The translations under genes and the position numbers were made by a program. From the NCBI GenBank assembly GCA_965200355.1, contig OZ241351.1, positions 3,410,001-3,474,000 of the forward strand: a DNA stretch of 64,000 bases. Direction: 5' to 3'. This document shows, one piece after another, positions 7,986 to 17,247 of the stretch (position 1 is the first letter of the stretch; the number at the start of each line of letters is the position of its first letter). Below the pieces are notes generated by a model. It was not told the origin of the DNA. It did no database searches and saw nothing but the letters and a program-made list of their open reading frames with translations. Source of the stretch: Bin18 sp965200355 (GTDB lineage: Bacteria; Desulfobacterota; Binatia; Bin18).

Positions 7986-10135
7986 ACCAGCACCTCGACT
8001 TGGACACCATTATTACGAAAGTCCAGTCCTATCACCCTGAGGCCGAGATTGACCTGATCACACAGGCGTATACCTTTTCGGAGCGGATGCACCAGGGCCA
8101 GAAGCGCCACTCTGGCGAGCCCTATTTTATCCATCCGGTTGGGGTGGCTGAAATTATTACAGATATGAAGCTCGATGTGCCGAGCGTCGCCACCAGCCTG
8201 CTGCACGACACGGTGGAGGATACCTTAACCACGCTCGATCAGATCGAACGGCGTTTCGGCAACGAGGTCGCCGCTCTGGTGGATGGGGTGACAAAAATCA
8301 GCAAAATTCATTTTACCACTCGTGAAGAGCGCCAAGCCGAAAACTTTCGGAAAATGATTTTTGCGATGGCCCGCGATATCCGCGTTATTCTGGTGAAACT
8401 GGCCGACCGAACCCATAATATGCGGACGCTCTCCTATCTCAGTGAGGACAAACAACGGGAAATCTCGTTGGAGACGCTCGAAATCTATGCGCCCCTCGCC
8501 CACCGTTTGGGTATTTATTGGATGAAGAGTGAGCTTGAGGATAACGCCCTGCGCTATCTGCATCCAAAGGTCTATTCCGAGCTGAAGCGGAGTATTATTA
8601 AGAAGAAGAGCGAGCGGGCGCAATATATTACTGAAGTCATTGACATCCTCAAAAAGACCTTGGCCGGGGCCGACATTGTGGCCCAGGTCTCTGGCCGCCC
8701 GAAACATTTCTATTCCATCTATCAAAAAATGCAGTCGCAAAAGCTGGTCTTCAGTCAGATTTACGATCTGGTCGGCTTTCGGATTATCGTGCAGTCCGTG
8801 CGGGAATGTTACCAAGCGTTAGGCATAGTCCATAGTCATTGGCGGCCGATTCCCGGCCGGTTTAAGGATTATATCGCCCTCCCCAAAGCGAATATGTACC
8901 AGTCCCTCCATACGACCGTCATCGGCCCCTATGGGGAACGGATCGAGGTGCAGATTCGGACTCACGAGATGCACCGCGTCGCCGAGGAAGGGATAGCCGC
9001 CCACTGGACCTATAAGGATGGCCAAGGACAAGAGGAAGCGCAGCGGTTCGTCTGGCTGCGCCAACTGCTTGAACTGCAACAGCACGTCCAAGACCCTCAA
9101 GAGTTTCTGCATACCATTAAAGAAGACCTCTTTACCGAAGAGGTCTACGCCTTCACCCCACAGGGCGACCTGAACAGCTTCCCGCGTGGCGCGTCGGTCA
9201 TCGATTTTGCCTACCGCGTGCACTCAGAAGTCGGCAATCATTGCACCGGCGCCAGGGTGAATGGACGCCAAGTCCCGTTGCGCTATCAAATCCAAAACGG
9301 CGACGTCATCGAAATCGTGACAACCAAACAGCAGTCGCCCAACAAGGATTGGCTGAAAATCGTCAAGACGCCGAAGGCCAAAGCGCGGATTCGACACTGG
9401 CTCAAAGAAGAGCAGCGAGAACGCAGCCTGGCCCTTGGGCAAGAACTCCTTGAGCGGGCATTAGCCCGCCGGCATACCTCGCTGGCCGCAGTGCGAAAAC
9501 AATGCAGAATCGGACCAACGCTGGAGGCGTTGGGGTTCAGCGATGAGGACACACTTTTTGCGGCTTTGGGTTATGGGCAAGTGACCGCAGGGCAGGTGCT
9601 CGGCCACCTCTTGCCTCAATCCCCCCAAACACTCGATCAGACCACGAATACCGGCGGATTGGAAAAAATCCGACAGAAATCCGCCGCGGGAGACGCAAGC
9701 GGCGTGCAGGTCGGTGGGGTGGGGAATGTCCTGATTCGGTTTGGCCGCTGTTGTAACCCCCTCCCTGGAGAACGCATTGTGGGCGTGATTACCCGCGGCA
9801 AAGGCGTGACCGTTCATAACAGCGCCTGTCAGCGCCTATTGGAGAGTGACCCGCAGCGACATGTGACCGTCAGTTGGGATCCCACCACCGATTATGCGCG
9901 CCTGGTAAAAATCGAAGTCCTGTCCGATGACTGGCCGGGTCTCCTGACCAATATGAGTAAAGCCATCAGCACAGTGGGCCTCAATATCGTCAGCGCTGAT
10001 GTTCGGACCCTTTCAGACAAGCGCGCCCTCAATGTTTTTGAAGTGCTTATCCCGAACGCCGGCGCTTTGCAGCGCGTCATGCGGAATCTGGAACGGGTGA
10101 GAGGGGTCGTGCAGGTATCGCGCGTGACCCCCTAG
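7982..10135 (+). CDS. spoT: Bifunctional (p)ppGpp synthetase/hydrolase, Rel/SpoT type
   Basis: A 717-residue RelA/SpoT homologue. In order: an HD hydrolase domain with intact H75-D76 and E79-D80 (LLHDTVEDT); a synthetase domain with GRPKHFYSIYQKM and the RFKD motif near residues 293-296 (the RxKD charge pattern of bifunctional enzymes, not the ExDD of monofunctional RelA); a TGS domain starting VYAFTPQGDLNSFPRGASVI near 386; and a C-terminal ACT domain. Both activities should therefore be present. The start at 7982 overlaps the gmk stop and matches the short N-terminus of the family; the longer frame from 7832 lies inside gmk. Linking guanylate kinase and alarmone metabolism in one operon is a known arrangement. 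Confidence 0.95.
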   Translation: MNQHLDLDTIITKVQSYHPEAEIDLITQAYTFSERMHQGQKRHSGEPYFIHPVGVAEIITDMKLDVPSVATSLLHDTVEDTLTTLDQIERRFGNEVAALVDGVTKISKIHFTTREERQAENFRKMIFAMARDIRVILVKLADRTHNMRTLSYLSEDKQREISLETLEIYAPLAHRLGIYWMKSELEDNALRYLHPKVYSELKRSIIKKKSERAQYITEVIDILKKTLAGADIVAQVSGRPKHFYSIYQKMQSQKLVFSQIYDLVGFRIIVQSVRECYQALGIVHSHWRPIPGRFKDYIALPKANMYQSLHTTVIGPYGERIEVQIRTHEMHRVAEEGIAAHWTYKDGQGQEEAQRFVWLRQLLELQQHVQDPQEFLHTIKEDLFTEEVYAFTPQGDLNSFPRGASVIDFAYRVHSEVGNHCTGARVNGRQVPLRYQIQNGDVIEIVTTKQQSPNKDWLKIVKTPKAKARIRHWLKEEQRERSLALGQELLERALARRHTSLAAVRKQCRIGPTLEALGFSDEDTLFAALGYGQVTAGQVLGHLLPQSPQTLDQTTNTGGLEKIRQKSAAGDASGVQVGGVGNVLIRFGRCCNPLPGERIVGVITRGKGVTVHNSACQRLLESDPQRHVTVSWDPTTDYARLVKIEVLSDDWPGLLTNMSKAISTVGLNIVSADVRTLSDKRALNVFEVLIPNAGALQRVMRNLERVRGVVQVSRVTP

Positions 10136-10181
10136 CCAACGGTGGCAGGGCCGGTGGCTGGGCTGCGTCTTTCCTTGCGCA

Positions 10182-10219
10182 ACGGGTGGGACACTCGTTG
10201 GCGGCTGGCCTCCACCCGT
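10182..10219. terminator. Possible bidirectional terminator between convergent genes
   Basis: An inverted repeat, ACGGGTGG (10182-10189) and CCACCCGT (10212-10219), lies between the converging ends of spoT and rfaE2. It is an 8-bp GC-rich stem with a long 22-nt loop and no clear T-run on either side, so intrinsic termination is plausible but not convincing. Confidence 0.3.
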
Positions 10220-10223
10220 GTGT

Positions 10224-10703
10224 CTATTCCTGATAGGCGTTGAGGATGCGCTCAATCAGATTCGTGGTTGAAAAGCCGGCTTGATAACGCACGGCAACAA
10301 CCCGCCCGCCTGCGTGTTCAACGACTTCTTTTCCGACAACAGCCTCGGGGCTCCAATCTCCGCCTTTGACCAGGATGTGCGGTTGCAGCCTCCGAATCAA
10401 CGCAAGCGGCGTATCTTCTTCGAATGTGGTCACATAGTCCACCACTTCCAGGGCGGCCAGCAGCGTCAAACGACTGGCTTGATCCAGAATCGGGCGTTTG
10501 TCTCCTTTCAACCGTTTGACTGAGGTATCGGTGTTCAGTCCCACTACCAGAATATCGCCAAACGTCTTTGCCTGAGCCAGGGTATAGACATGACCGCTGT
10601 GCAGCAGGTCAAAACAACCGTTGGTAAAAACGATCCGTTTGCCCCGACCGCGCAGGCGAGCCAACTGTTTTGCCAGCCGTTCTTGAGACAAAATTTTTTG
10701 CAT
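10224..10703 (-). CDS. rfaE2: D-glycero-beta-D-manno-heptose 1-phosphate adenylyltransferase
   Basis: A 159-residue nucleotidyltransferase with FTNGCFDLLHSGHVYTLAQA (the HxGH ATP-binding motif as HSGH) and a C-terminal STTNLIERI motif (the ISTT-like signature of HldE domain II/RfaE2). It makes ADP-D,D-heptose, the donor for GT9 heptosyltransferases such as the one at 329-1393. The ATG at 10703 is chosen because family members begin there; the frame opens upstream to 10739. It is last in the minus-strand run after lptD. Confidence 0.93.
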   Translation of the reverse strand: MQKILSQERLAKQLARLRGRGKRIVFTNGCFDLLHSGHVYTLAQAKTFGDILVVGLNTDTSVKRLKGDKRPILDQASRLTLLAALEVVDYVTTFEEDTPLALIRRLQPHILVKGGDWSPEAVVGKEVVEHAGGRVVAVRYQAGFSTTNLIERILNAYQE

Positions 10704-10759
10704 GGCCGTTCTGACGCAGTGGACCGCTGCCCCGGACACCCACGGTCACCGCCTGGGTG

Positions 10760-12964
10760 TCAAAACGCGCTCTTGCCGGCTGAAGTAATGCCAACCAGAG
10801 ATAAAGAGAACCGAAACTCAACCTCATCCGGGTTCACTTTATCAACAACACCGAAATCGAACGTCCAACACTTCTGCGGAGAGAGAAAACGAAAGAAGTA
10901 GCGCGACCCGATAAAGGATTGATCGTTCAGGTCGTAACGGGTGAAATAGGCCAGCGTCAGGTGTTCACTCAGGCGCAGAACAAGCCGAGAATTGATTTCT
11001 TTGAGGAGCCGGTCGGCAATGGTCCGATACGACACCCCCAGGCTCGTCCGGCGCTGCAAATGGCGCAGCAATGGGCTCGTCTCAGGGAGCGGGCGGGGGT
11101 CGCGCAGATACCCCCCAATGCGGGCGGCAATCATATCGCCTTGGTCGACGTCATACGTCGTCTCCGCGGTCAGGGTAAAGGGTGAGAATGGACGGACATG
11201 GGCGCTGATGTCCACGTCAGAGAAATGCTGGTCCGTTTCACTCAGGCCAAATTGCTCTCCTTCTTCGCGCAGACGGCGGCTCGTATCGTAGGCCTGGGTC
11301 AGCGATACCCGCAGCAGTTCACGGGTGCGGGCTTGCCGATTGGAGGCGCCGGGCAGAGGGCCAAATTTTCCGAGCAGTCGGTTGGACACGCCGTACACAA
11401 AGAGGCCGCGGCGGTTTATCCGGTCGAACGCATCATAGAGCGGCAGGGCATCTTGCCCGACCCGGGGGACATAGGAGAACGAGACCTGCGGCTCGATAAT
11501 GTGTTGGAGTTTACTGACCCGTCCCCAACCAACCTCGAAAACCCGGGAGAGTCGGGTGCCTAACTCGGCCTGAAGCTGGACGGTCTCCCTGGTGTCCGTC
11601 TTCTTCATGCGTCTGGCACCAGGCACGAGCGGTCGCCCCGGCGCGCGGGAACTCATATGGTAAACTGTCTCCCGCCCGGTCGCCGTCACTGCACCATAGA
11701 CATATCTGCCGAGGGAGAAAGGGAGCGAGACCCAGGGAGCGAGATCAAAGCGTTGACCATAGTAGCCCCGATTCCGAAAAAAATGACTCGCCTGGACCGT
11801 CAGCCCGGCTTCAAGCCGGTCGTTCCAGAAACGGCGCTGGCCCTGAAAATCGATCTGGGGCAGGACCTGAAAGGCATCATTCTGGTCGTTGCGCAAATCT
11901 TGATAATAGCGCGCCTCGGAACGGAGCTGGGCGTTCTTCCAAGTTTTCAGACCGCCGACGCGGGAGGCGGTAAATCGCCGTGAGCGAAGCTGATCATCTT
12001 CAAGCCCAGGATGGAAAGAGATATTGAACTCGCGCAAGAAGAAGTCGTCGCTCACAAAAAAGAGGTCACTATACAGCTCCACCTCGGCGGCCAGCCGCTG
12101 GCGATGCGCGCCGGCGACACTCCAGCGATCAACCGGGGAGGTGGTTGAAGCCGGTCCCCGAATCTGCTCGTTGAAATACGAGGCCGAGAACTCGCCCTCG
12201 ACCCGCTCACTGGGCGCATAGCGATATTCTCCGAGGAGCCCCACCCGCGCAGAGGTTTCGATATCCGCCGTGAGCGTGAGGTCCTGACTCTTGCTGATGG
12301 CCCAATAGAAGGGCTGTTCCCACTGGAACCCGCGCTTACTCGAAAAGCCGGACCGGGGCGCCAGCGCGCCGCTCTGGCGTTCTTTACGCACAGGAACCCG
12401 CGCGTAGGGGAGATACAGGAGCGGGATGTTCCGAGCCCGCAGGAGCCCGCCCCGAATTTTTCCTGTTCCTCCCAGCGTCATGTCAAACTCGCGGGCATCC
12501 AGCCGCCAATCCGCCCGGTCGAGATCGTCACACTCACACGTTGTTACTGCTCCGTCTTCAATATGATAGGTTTGCCCATACGATTTTCGGAGTTTCCTGC
12601 CGGTAATGGTGTATTGCCGTTGGGGCATATGAATGACGCCGTTTTCGATTTCGCCGGTTTCATCCGTGAGTTCCAGACGCAGGGCATCAGCCTGTATATC
12701 CCCTTGCGGGTCTTGCAGCACAACATTGCCACGGGCCTGCATCTCGTTCCGGGTCCGACTGACGCGCACCGTATCCGCGGTGAGCGTTGTCTGGCCGGTG
12801 GTGACAACCACGTTCCCCTGGGCTGCCACCGTTTCCCCGTCCTCTTCATAGCTCAGCGTGTCGGCATTCACGGCTATGGGTTCCTGGGCGGAGACCATCC
12901 CTACCGCAAGGCACCAGGCAAGCGTGAGCACGAGAAGCAACCAGAAGATGCCGTGCATGGCCAC
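10760..12964 (-). CDS. lptD: LPS assembly outer-membrane protein LptD
   Basis: A 734-residue precursor. It has an N-terminal signal peptide (hydrophobic residues ~5-24, likely cleavage after VSA before QEPIAVNA), then an OstA/LptA-like jellyroll (INADTLSYEEDGETVAAQGN-type repeats, residues ~30-130), then a large LptD beta-barrel with alternating aromatic/charged strands to the C-terminus. It inserts LPS into the outer leaflet of the outer membrane with LptE (not in this window). Only three cysteines are obvious (two close together in TTCECDD, one in the last strands), fewer than the four in E. coli LptD. Start: GTG at 12964; an ATG two codons later (12958) is equally possible. It begins directly at the end of folC. 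Confidence 0.92.
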   Translation of the reverse strand: MAMHGIFWLLLVLTLAWCLAVGMVSAQEPIAVNADTLSYEEDGETVAAQGNVVVTTGQTTLTADTVRVSRTRNEMQARGNVVLQDPQGDIQADALRLELTDETGEIENGVIHMPQRQYTITGRKLRKSYGQTYHIEDGAVTTCECDDLDRADWRLDAREFDMTLGGTGKIRGGLLRARNIPLLYLPYARVPVRKERQSGALAPRSGFSSKRGFQWEQPFYWAISKSQDLTLTADIETSARVGLLGEYRYAPSERVEGEFSASYFNEQIRGPASTTSPVDRWSVAGAHRQRLAAEVELYSDLFFVSDDFFLREFNISFHPGLEDDQLRSRRFTASRVGGLKTWKNAQLRSEARYYQDLRNDQNDAFQVLPQIDFQGQRRFWNDRLEAGLTVQASHFFRNRGYYGQRFDLAPWVSLPFSLGRYVYGAVTATGRETVYHMSSRAPGRPLVPGARRMKKTDTRETVQLQAELGTRLSRVFEVGWGRVSKLQHIIEPQVSFSYVPRVGQDALPLYDAFDRINRRGLFVYGVSNRLLGKFGPLPGASNRQARTRELLRVSLTQAYDTSRRLREEGEQFGLSETDQHFSDVDISAHVRPFSPFTLTAETTYDVDQGDMIAARIGGYLRDPRPLPETSPLLRHLQRRTSLGVSYRTIADRLLKEINSRLVLRLSEHLTLAYFTRYDLNDQSFIGSRYFFRFLSPQKCWTFDFGVVDKVNPDEVEFRFSLSLVGITSAGKSAF

Positions 12965-14281
12965 CTACATTCTCTCAGGCCAGTGGTCGGAGGGGCTGGC
13001 GGGTCGGGGGGCAACCCCGGCCTGGGGAAAGAGCGGCAGCACTTCCCCAACCAAGAACAACGAGCCACACACCACCACCACATCTTGAGGGCCGACGCGC
13101 TGGAGCAGCTGGCGACAGGCTTCCGGCGCCCCCTCAACGGTGCGCACGGCGCAGTTGGCAGAAAACGCCCGCTGGACCGTATACGGGTCTTCGGCTCGTG
13201 GTTGCGCCGGCGCTGTCACTACCACCTCAGCCGCAACGTGTTCCAGGGCGGCGACCATCGGACGCCATTCCTTATCCCGCATGACTCCAAAAAGAAAACG
13301 AGGCCGATGATGCGGCGCGAGGGCTGGGAGCTCGGCCAGTAGGGTCTGAAGGGCCTGCATATTATGCGCTCCGTCAAGAATGACCAGGGGGTGCGTCGAG
13401 ACAATATCCAACCTGCCCGGCCATCGGACCGACCGTAATCCGGCGCGCAGCTGAGGAGCCGTGACCGGGAAAGCGTCTTGGAGATATTCCAGACTGGCTA
13501 AAGCAACCGCGGCGTTATGGGCCTGAAATTTGCCGTTGAGGGAGAGCTGAAGATTCTCATAGTGTGAGTGCTGACCAGCATAGCAGTACTGGCCGGCCGC
13601 GTCTTTCTCAAGCGTACAATCCTGGCCGGCCGACAGCATAGGGCTGCCTTGGTCTTGAGCCCGCTGATATAAAACAGTGCGGCTCTCCGGGTCGAGCTTC
13701 CCGAGCACGACCGGCACCCCGGGCTTAATGATCCCCCCCTTTTCCCGCGCAATATCGGCCAGCGTTGACCCCAGATATTGCTGGTGGTCCAGTCCGATAC
13801 TAGTAATAATGGACACCAGGGGCGTGAGAACATTGGTGGCATCCAACCTGCCGCCTAACCCAACCTCGACAATGGCAATATCCACCTGGGCCTGGGCAAA
13901 AATGCAGAAAGCCAACACCGTCATCATCTCGAACGGCGTCAATTGAAGACCCGCCGGCTCGACCACAGCCTTGATGGTCGTGACGGTCTCCACCACCTCA
14001 CGCGGGGAGACCCGCCGCCGGCCAATCTGAATCCGCTCACAAAAGTCAATCAGATGGGGAGACGTGAACAGACCCACCTGATAGCCCGCAGCACTGAGGA
14101 GGGCGTGCAGTATGGCCGCGGTAGAGCCTTTCCCATTCGTGCCGGCGATATGGACGCTGGGGAATTGGCGCTGTGGGTCATCACACAAACGGAGCGCAAG
14201 CGTCGTCCGCTCAAGCTTGAGGTCCATACGCTCGACTTCGAGCCCATACAGCCACGTCAATGTCTCTGAGTAGTCAGACAT
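12965..14281 (-). CDS. folC: Folylpolyglutamate synthase / dihydrofolate synthase
   Basis: A 438-residue Mur-ligase-family enzyme that adds glutamate to dihydropteroate/folates using ATP. The P-loop HIAGTNGKGST is at residues ~46-56, the second catalytic motif is IVEVGLGGRLDATNV, and the C-terminal domain begins near ILDGAHN. It lies between accD and lptD in the order trpB-trpA-accD-folC seen in many proteobacteria. The length is normal. Confidence 0.95.
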   Translation of the reverse strand: MSDYSETLTWLYGLEVERMDLKLERTTLALRLCDDPQRQFPSVHIAGTNGKGSTAAILHALLSAAGYQVGLFTSPHLIDFCERIQIGRRRVSPREVVETVTTIKAVVEPAGLQLTPFEMMTVLAFCIFAQAQVDIAIVEVGLGGRLDATNVLTPLVSIITSIGLDHQQYLGSTLADIAREKGGIIKPGVPVVLGKLDPESRTVLYQRAQDQGSPMLSAGQDCTLEKDAAGQYCYAGQHSHYENLQLSLNGKFQAHNAAVALASLEYLQDAFPVTAPQLRAGLRSVRWPGRLDIVSTHPLVILDGAHNMQALQTLLAELPALAPHHRPRFLFGVMRDKEWRPMVAALEHVAAEVVVTAPAQPRAEDPYTVQRAFSANCAVRTVEGAPEACRQLLQRVGPQDVVVVCGSLFLVGEVLPLFPQAGVAPRPASPSDHWPERM

Positions 14282-14317
14282 CCTGTCTTTCTGAATAGCC
14301 GCTTACAGGATGGGGCA

Positions 14318-15181
14318 TTATGGGGAAGAGTTTGGAGATGCCGGAGCAGTGGGGGCAAATTTGCACAGGAGGCCGAGCAATTGGCTTAACATCCCACGCA
14401 GATCCTTACGCTCAACAACAAGGTCTACCATACCATGTTCCAATAAAAATTCCGCCCGTTGAAACCCCGCCGGCAGCTTTTCCCGGATCGTCTGTTCAAT
14501 CACACGCTGTCCGGCAAAGCCTATCAGGGCCCCTGGCTCGGCAATGTTAATATCACCCAGCATCCCCAGCGAGGCGGCAACACCACCCGTGGTGGGATCC
14601 GTCAATACCGAGATATACGGCAAGCCGGCTTCGCGCAAACGACCAAGGGCCATACTGACCTTTGCCATTTGCATCAGCGAGAGGACACCTTCCTGCATCC
14701 GGGCACCGCCAGAGGCAGAGAAGAGAATAACCGGGAGTTGTTCTGCGCCGGCGTGCTCGATAATCCGCGTTAATTTTTCCCCCACCGCAGTGCCCATACT
14801 GCCACCGAGAAAGGAGAAGTCGAAACAGCCCAGCGCAACGCGCCGCCCGTCAAGGGTCGCCACCCCGCAGACCACGGCTTCGGCCCGTCCCGAGCGGCGG
14901 CGCGCATCAGCTAAGCGTTGCCGGTAGGGTTTCCGGTCGGTGAAGGCGAGCGGGTCGGTCGAGTGCAGGCGGGGCGCATGTTCAATGAACGAACCACGAT
15001 CAACGATGGTGAGCAGGCGTTGTTCAGCCGTCAGTCGGAGATGCGCGCCACATTTCGGGCAAATAAAAAGGCGACGCTCGACTTCCTTCCGAAACAAAAT
15101 TTCCTGACACGTCGAGCATTTAAGCCAAATCGCCTCACCCGTGTCTTGAGTCGCTGTCACTGCCGGCTCGGCCATACTCAC
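14318..15181 (-). CDS. accD: Acetyl-CoA carboxylase carboxyltransferase subunit beta
   Basis: A 287-residue subunit of the carboxyltransferase that moves CO2 from biotin to acetyl-CoA, the first step of fatty-acid synthesis. It shows the AccD zinc ribbon (WLKCSTCQEILF then FICPKCGAHLRL, four Cys) and crotonase-fold motifs FSASGGARMQEG and DPTTGGVAASLGMLGDI. It lies between trpA and folC, all on the minus strand. Confidence 0.96.
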   Translation of the reverse strand: MSMAEPAVTATQDTGEAIWLKCSTCQEILFRKEVERRLFICPKCGAHLRLTAEQRLLTIVDRGSFIEHAPRLHSTDPLAFTDRKPYRQRLADARRRSGRAEAVVCGVATLDGRRVALGCFDFSFLGGSMGTAVGEKLTRIIEHAGAEQLPVILFSASGGARMQEGVLSLMQMAKVSMALGRLREAGLPYISVLTDPTTGGVAASLGMLGDINIAEPGALIGFAGQRVIEQTIREKLPAGFQRAEFLLEHGMVDLVVERKDLRGMLSQLLGLLCKFAPTAPASPNSSP

Positions 15182-15208
15182 GCTTCCTTCAGTGCTCTTC
15201 GCCTGTTG

Positions 15209-16060
15209 TCAAGCTCGTGATGGGGCGACAGCAGCCGGCGTATTGTTGGGGGTAGCCGGCGCGCTACTGCGCAGGGCTGTTTTGAGTTCGGCAACAAGCG
15301 CCCCCACCCGTGGCACTAGGTCCGGCTGACCCAGAGATTGCTCAATGACCTGTGAAATAGCGCTGCCAACAATAACAGCGTCAGCCATGTCCGCGACCTG
15401 TACGGCCTGTTCCGCTGAGGAGATACCGAACCCAACCCCAATCGGCACCGGGGAAATGGCGCGAATGCGGCGCACCATAGCACTCAAGTCCGCTGGGAGT
15501 GCCGCCCGCACGCCGGTCACACCCGTCACCGCAACATAATAGATAAATCCACGCGCACGAGCCAGCACACTCCGGGCGCGTTCCAATGAACTGGTCGGGG
15601 CGAGGAGAAAGATCATATCCAAATCGTGGCGGTCCGTCTTTTGTTTCAACTCCTCCGCTTCTTCGGGCGGTAGGTCAACGCAGAGTACGCCGTCAACACC
15701 CGCTTGGCGCGCGTCCGCGGCAAAGCGCTGCCCACCGTAACACCAGATTGGATTATAATACCCAAAGAGCAGGATGGGGACGGTGAGCGACTGGCGCAGA
15801 CGATGCACCAGTTCAAAGACCTGGGCCAAGGATGTCCCGTGTCGCAAGGCACGTTGTGCGGCACGTTGCAGCGTCGGCCCATCGGCCATCGGGTCAGAAA
15901 AAGGCACGCCAAGTTCGATGAGGTCGGCCCCTTGCCGGACCATTTCATGGACTAAGGCGAAGGTCGTCTCGATATCGGGGTCCCCGGCGGTGAGGAATGG
16001 GACCAGGCCGACCTCTCCACGAGTCCGCAACTGAGTGAAGGTGTCGGCGATGCGCGTCAT
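15209..16060 (-). CDS. trpA: Tryptophan synthase alpha chain
   Basis: A 283-residue TIM-barrel enzyme cleaving indole-3-glycerol phosphate to indole and glyceraldehyde-3-phosphate. The catalytic Glu is in LIELGVPFSDPMADGP and the catalytic Asp in DGVLCVDLPPEE. GIGVGFGISS-like phosphate-binding sequence (VPIGVGFGISSAEQ) is present. The start overlaps the trpB stop by 4 nt (ATGA), consistent with coupled synthesis of the alpha-2 beta-2 complex. The C-terminus has an Ala/Pro-rich tail. Confidence 0.96.
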   Translation of the reverse strand: MTRIADTFTQLRTRGEVGLVPFLTAGDPDIETTFALVHEMVRQGADLIELGVPFSDPMADGPTLQRAAQRALRHGTSLAQVFELVHRLRQSLTVPILLFGYYNPIWCYGGQRFAADARQAGVDGVLCVDLPPEEAEELKQKTDRHDLDMIFLLAPTSSLERARSVLARARGFIYYVAVTGVTGVRAALPADLSAMVRRIRAISPVPIGVGFGISSAEQAVQVADMADAVIVGSAISQVIEQSLGQPDLVPRVGALVAELKTALRSSAPATPNNTPAAVAPSRA

Positions 16061-17247
16061 AGCTCGTTTTCACCCAGAAAGCGGGCCACGCTTTGGAGGT
16101 CTTTATCCCCTCGACCGGAAACGTTAATCACCACAAGGGCCGTGGCCGGCAGTTGTGGAACGAAGGTCGCCGCATAGGCGACGGCATGAGCACTCTCCAA
16201 GGCAGGAATAATGCCTTCTGTCTCAGCCAGGAGCCGCATCCCCTCGACGGCGTGCTCGTCCTGAACCGTCACACACTGAATGCGCTGGCGGTCATTCCAA
16301 TAGCTCAATTCTGGCCCAACGCCTGGATAGTCCAACCCCGGCGCGAGCGAATGCGTTGCGGCAATCTGGCCGGTCTCGTCCTGGAGGACATAGGTCTTGC
16401 TGCCGTGCAAGACGCCAGCGTACCCGTTCGACATTGAGGCGGCATTCCGACCCGGCCCGAGCCCGCCGGCCTCGACCGCAACCATCTGGACCGCGGTTTC
16501 GGACAGAAAGGGCGCAAAAAGGCCCAGCGCGTTGCTCCCCCCCCCAACGCAGGCAAGGAGATAGTCAGGCAAACGCCCCTCGTGCTGCATAATCTGCCTT
16601 TTGGTCTCGCGTCCAATAACGGACTGAAAGTCGCGGACCAACATAGGGTAGGGATGTGGACCGGCGACCGTGCCGATCACATAAAAAGTATGCTCCACAT
16701 GCGTAATCCAGTCGCGCAGGGCTTCATTCATCGCGTCTTTCAGGGTCTGGCTGCCAGAAACGACCTCCCGCAGCCTTGCTCCTAAGAGTCGCATCCGAAA
16801 AACATTGGGCGCTTGGCGCACCGTATCTTCACGACCCATAAAGACTTCGCACGCAAACCCAAGCAGGGCCGCAACGGTCGCCGTTGCCACCCCGTGTTGG
16901 CCGGCTCCGGTTTCGGCAATAAGCCGCTCTTTCCCCATGCGTTTTGCCAATAAGGCTTGACCGATGGTGTTATTGATCTTATGGGCACCGGTATGACACA
17001 GGTCTTCGCGCTTGAGGTAGACCTTGGCCCCCCCAAGCCGCTCAGTCAAGCCGGCGGCAAAGGTGAGGGGTGTTGGACGGCCAATATACTCACGCTGGAG
17101 GGCGCGGAGTTCCCGCTTAAACGTCGGGTCTCTCCGGTACTGGCGATAGACCTCTTCGAGCTCAAGCAGAGCTGGCATCAGGGTCTCCGCGACATAGCGG
17201 CCGCCATACAGACCAAAGTGTCCGTGTTTATCAGGCAGTTTTGGCAT
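16057..17247 (-). CDS. trpB: Tryptophan synthase beta chain
   Basis: A 396-residue PLP enzyme that condenses indole and serine. The PLP lysine lies in LCHTGAHKINN, and the glycine-rich phosphate cup is CVGGGSNALG. The frame is open upstream to 17481, but conserved TrpB sequence begins at the ATG at 17247 (MPKLPDKHGHFGLYGGRYV), which overlaps the trpF end by 17 nt; the upstream extension reads trpF out of frame. Confidence 0.96.
   Translation of the reverse strand: MPKLPDKHGHFGLYGGRYVAETLMPALLELEEVYRQYRRDPTFKRELRALQREYIGRPTPLTFAAGLTERLGGAKVYLKREDLCHTGAHKINNTIGQALLAKRMGKERLIAETGAGQHGVATATVAALLGFACEVFMGREDTVRQAPNVFRMRLLGARLREVVSGSQTLKDAMNEALRDWITHVEHTFYVIGTVAGPHPYPMLVRDFQSVIGRETKRQIMQHEGRLPDYLLACVGGGSNALGLFAPFLSETAVQMVAVEAGGLGPGRNAASMSNGYAGVLHGSKTYVLQDETGQIAATHSLAPGLDYPGVGPELSYWNDRQRIQCVTVQDEHAVEGMRLLAETEGIIPALESAHAVAYAATFVPQLPATALVVINVSGRGDKDLQSVARFLGENEL

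Noticed and set aside
12563..13342. Plus-strand open frame of 259 codons over the lptD/folC junction
   Set aside because: Antisense shadow of two clear genes; low-complexity composition and no family resemblance.
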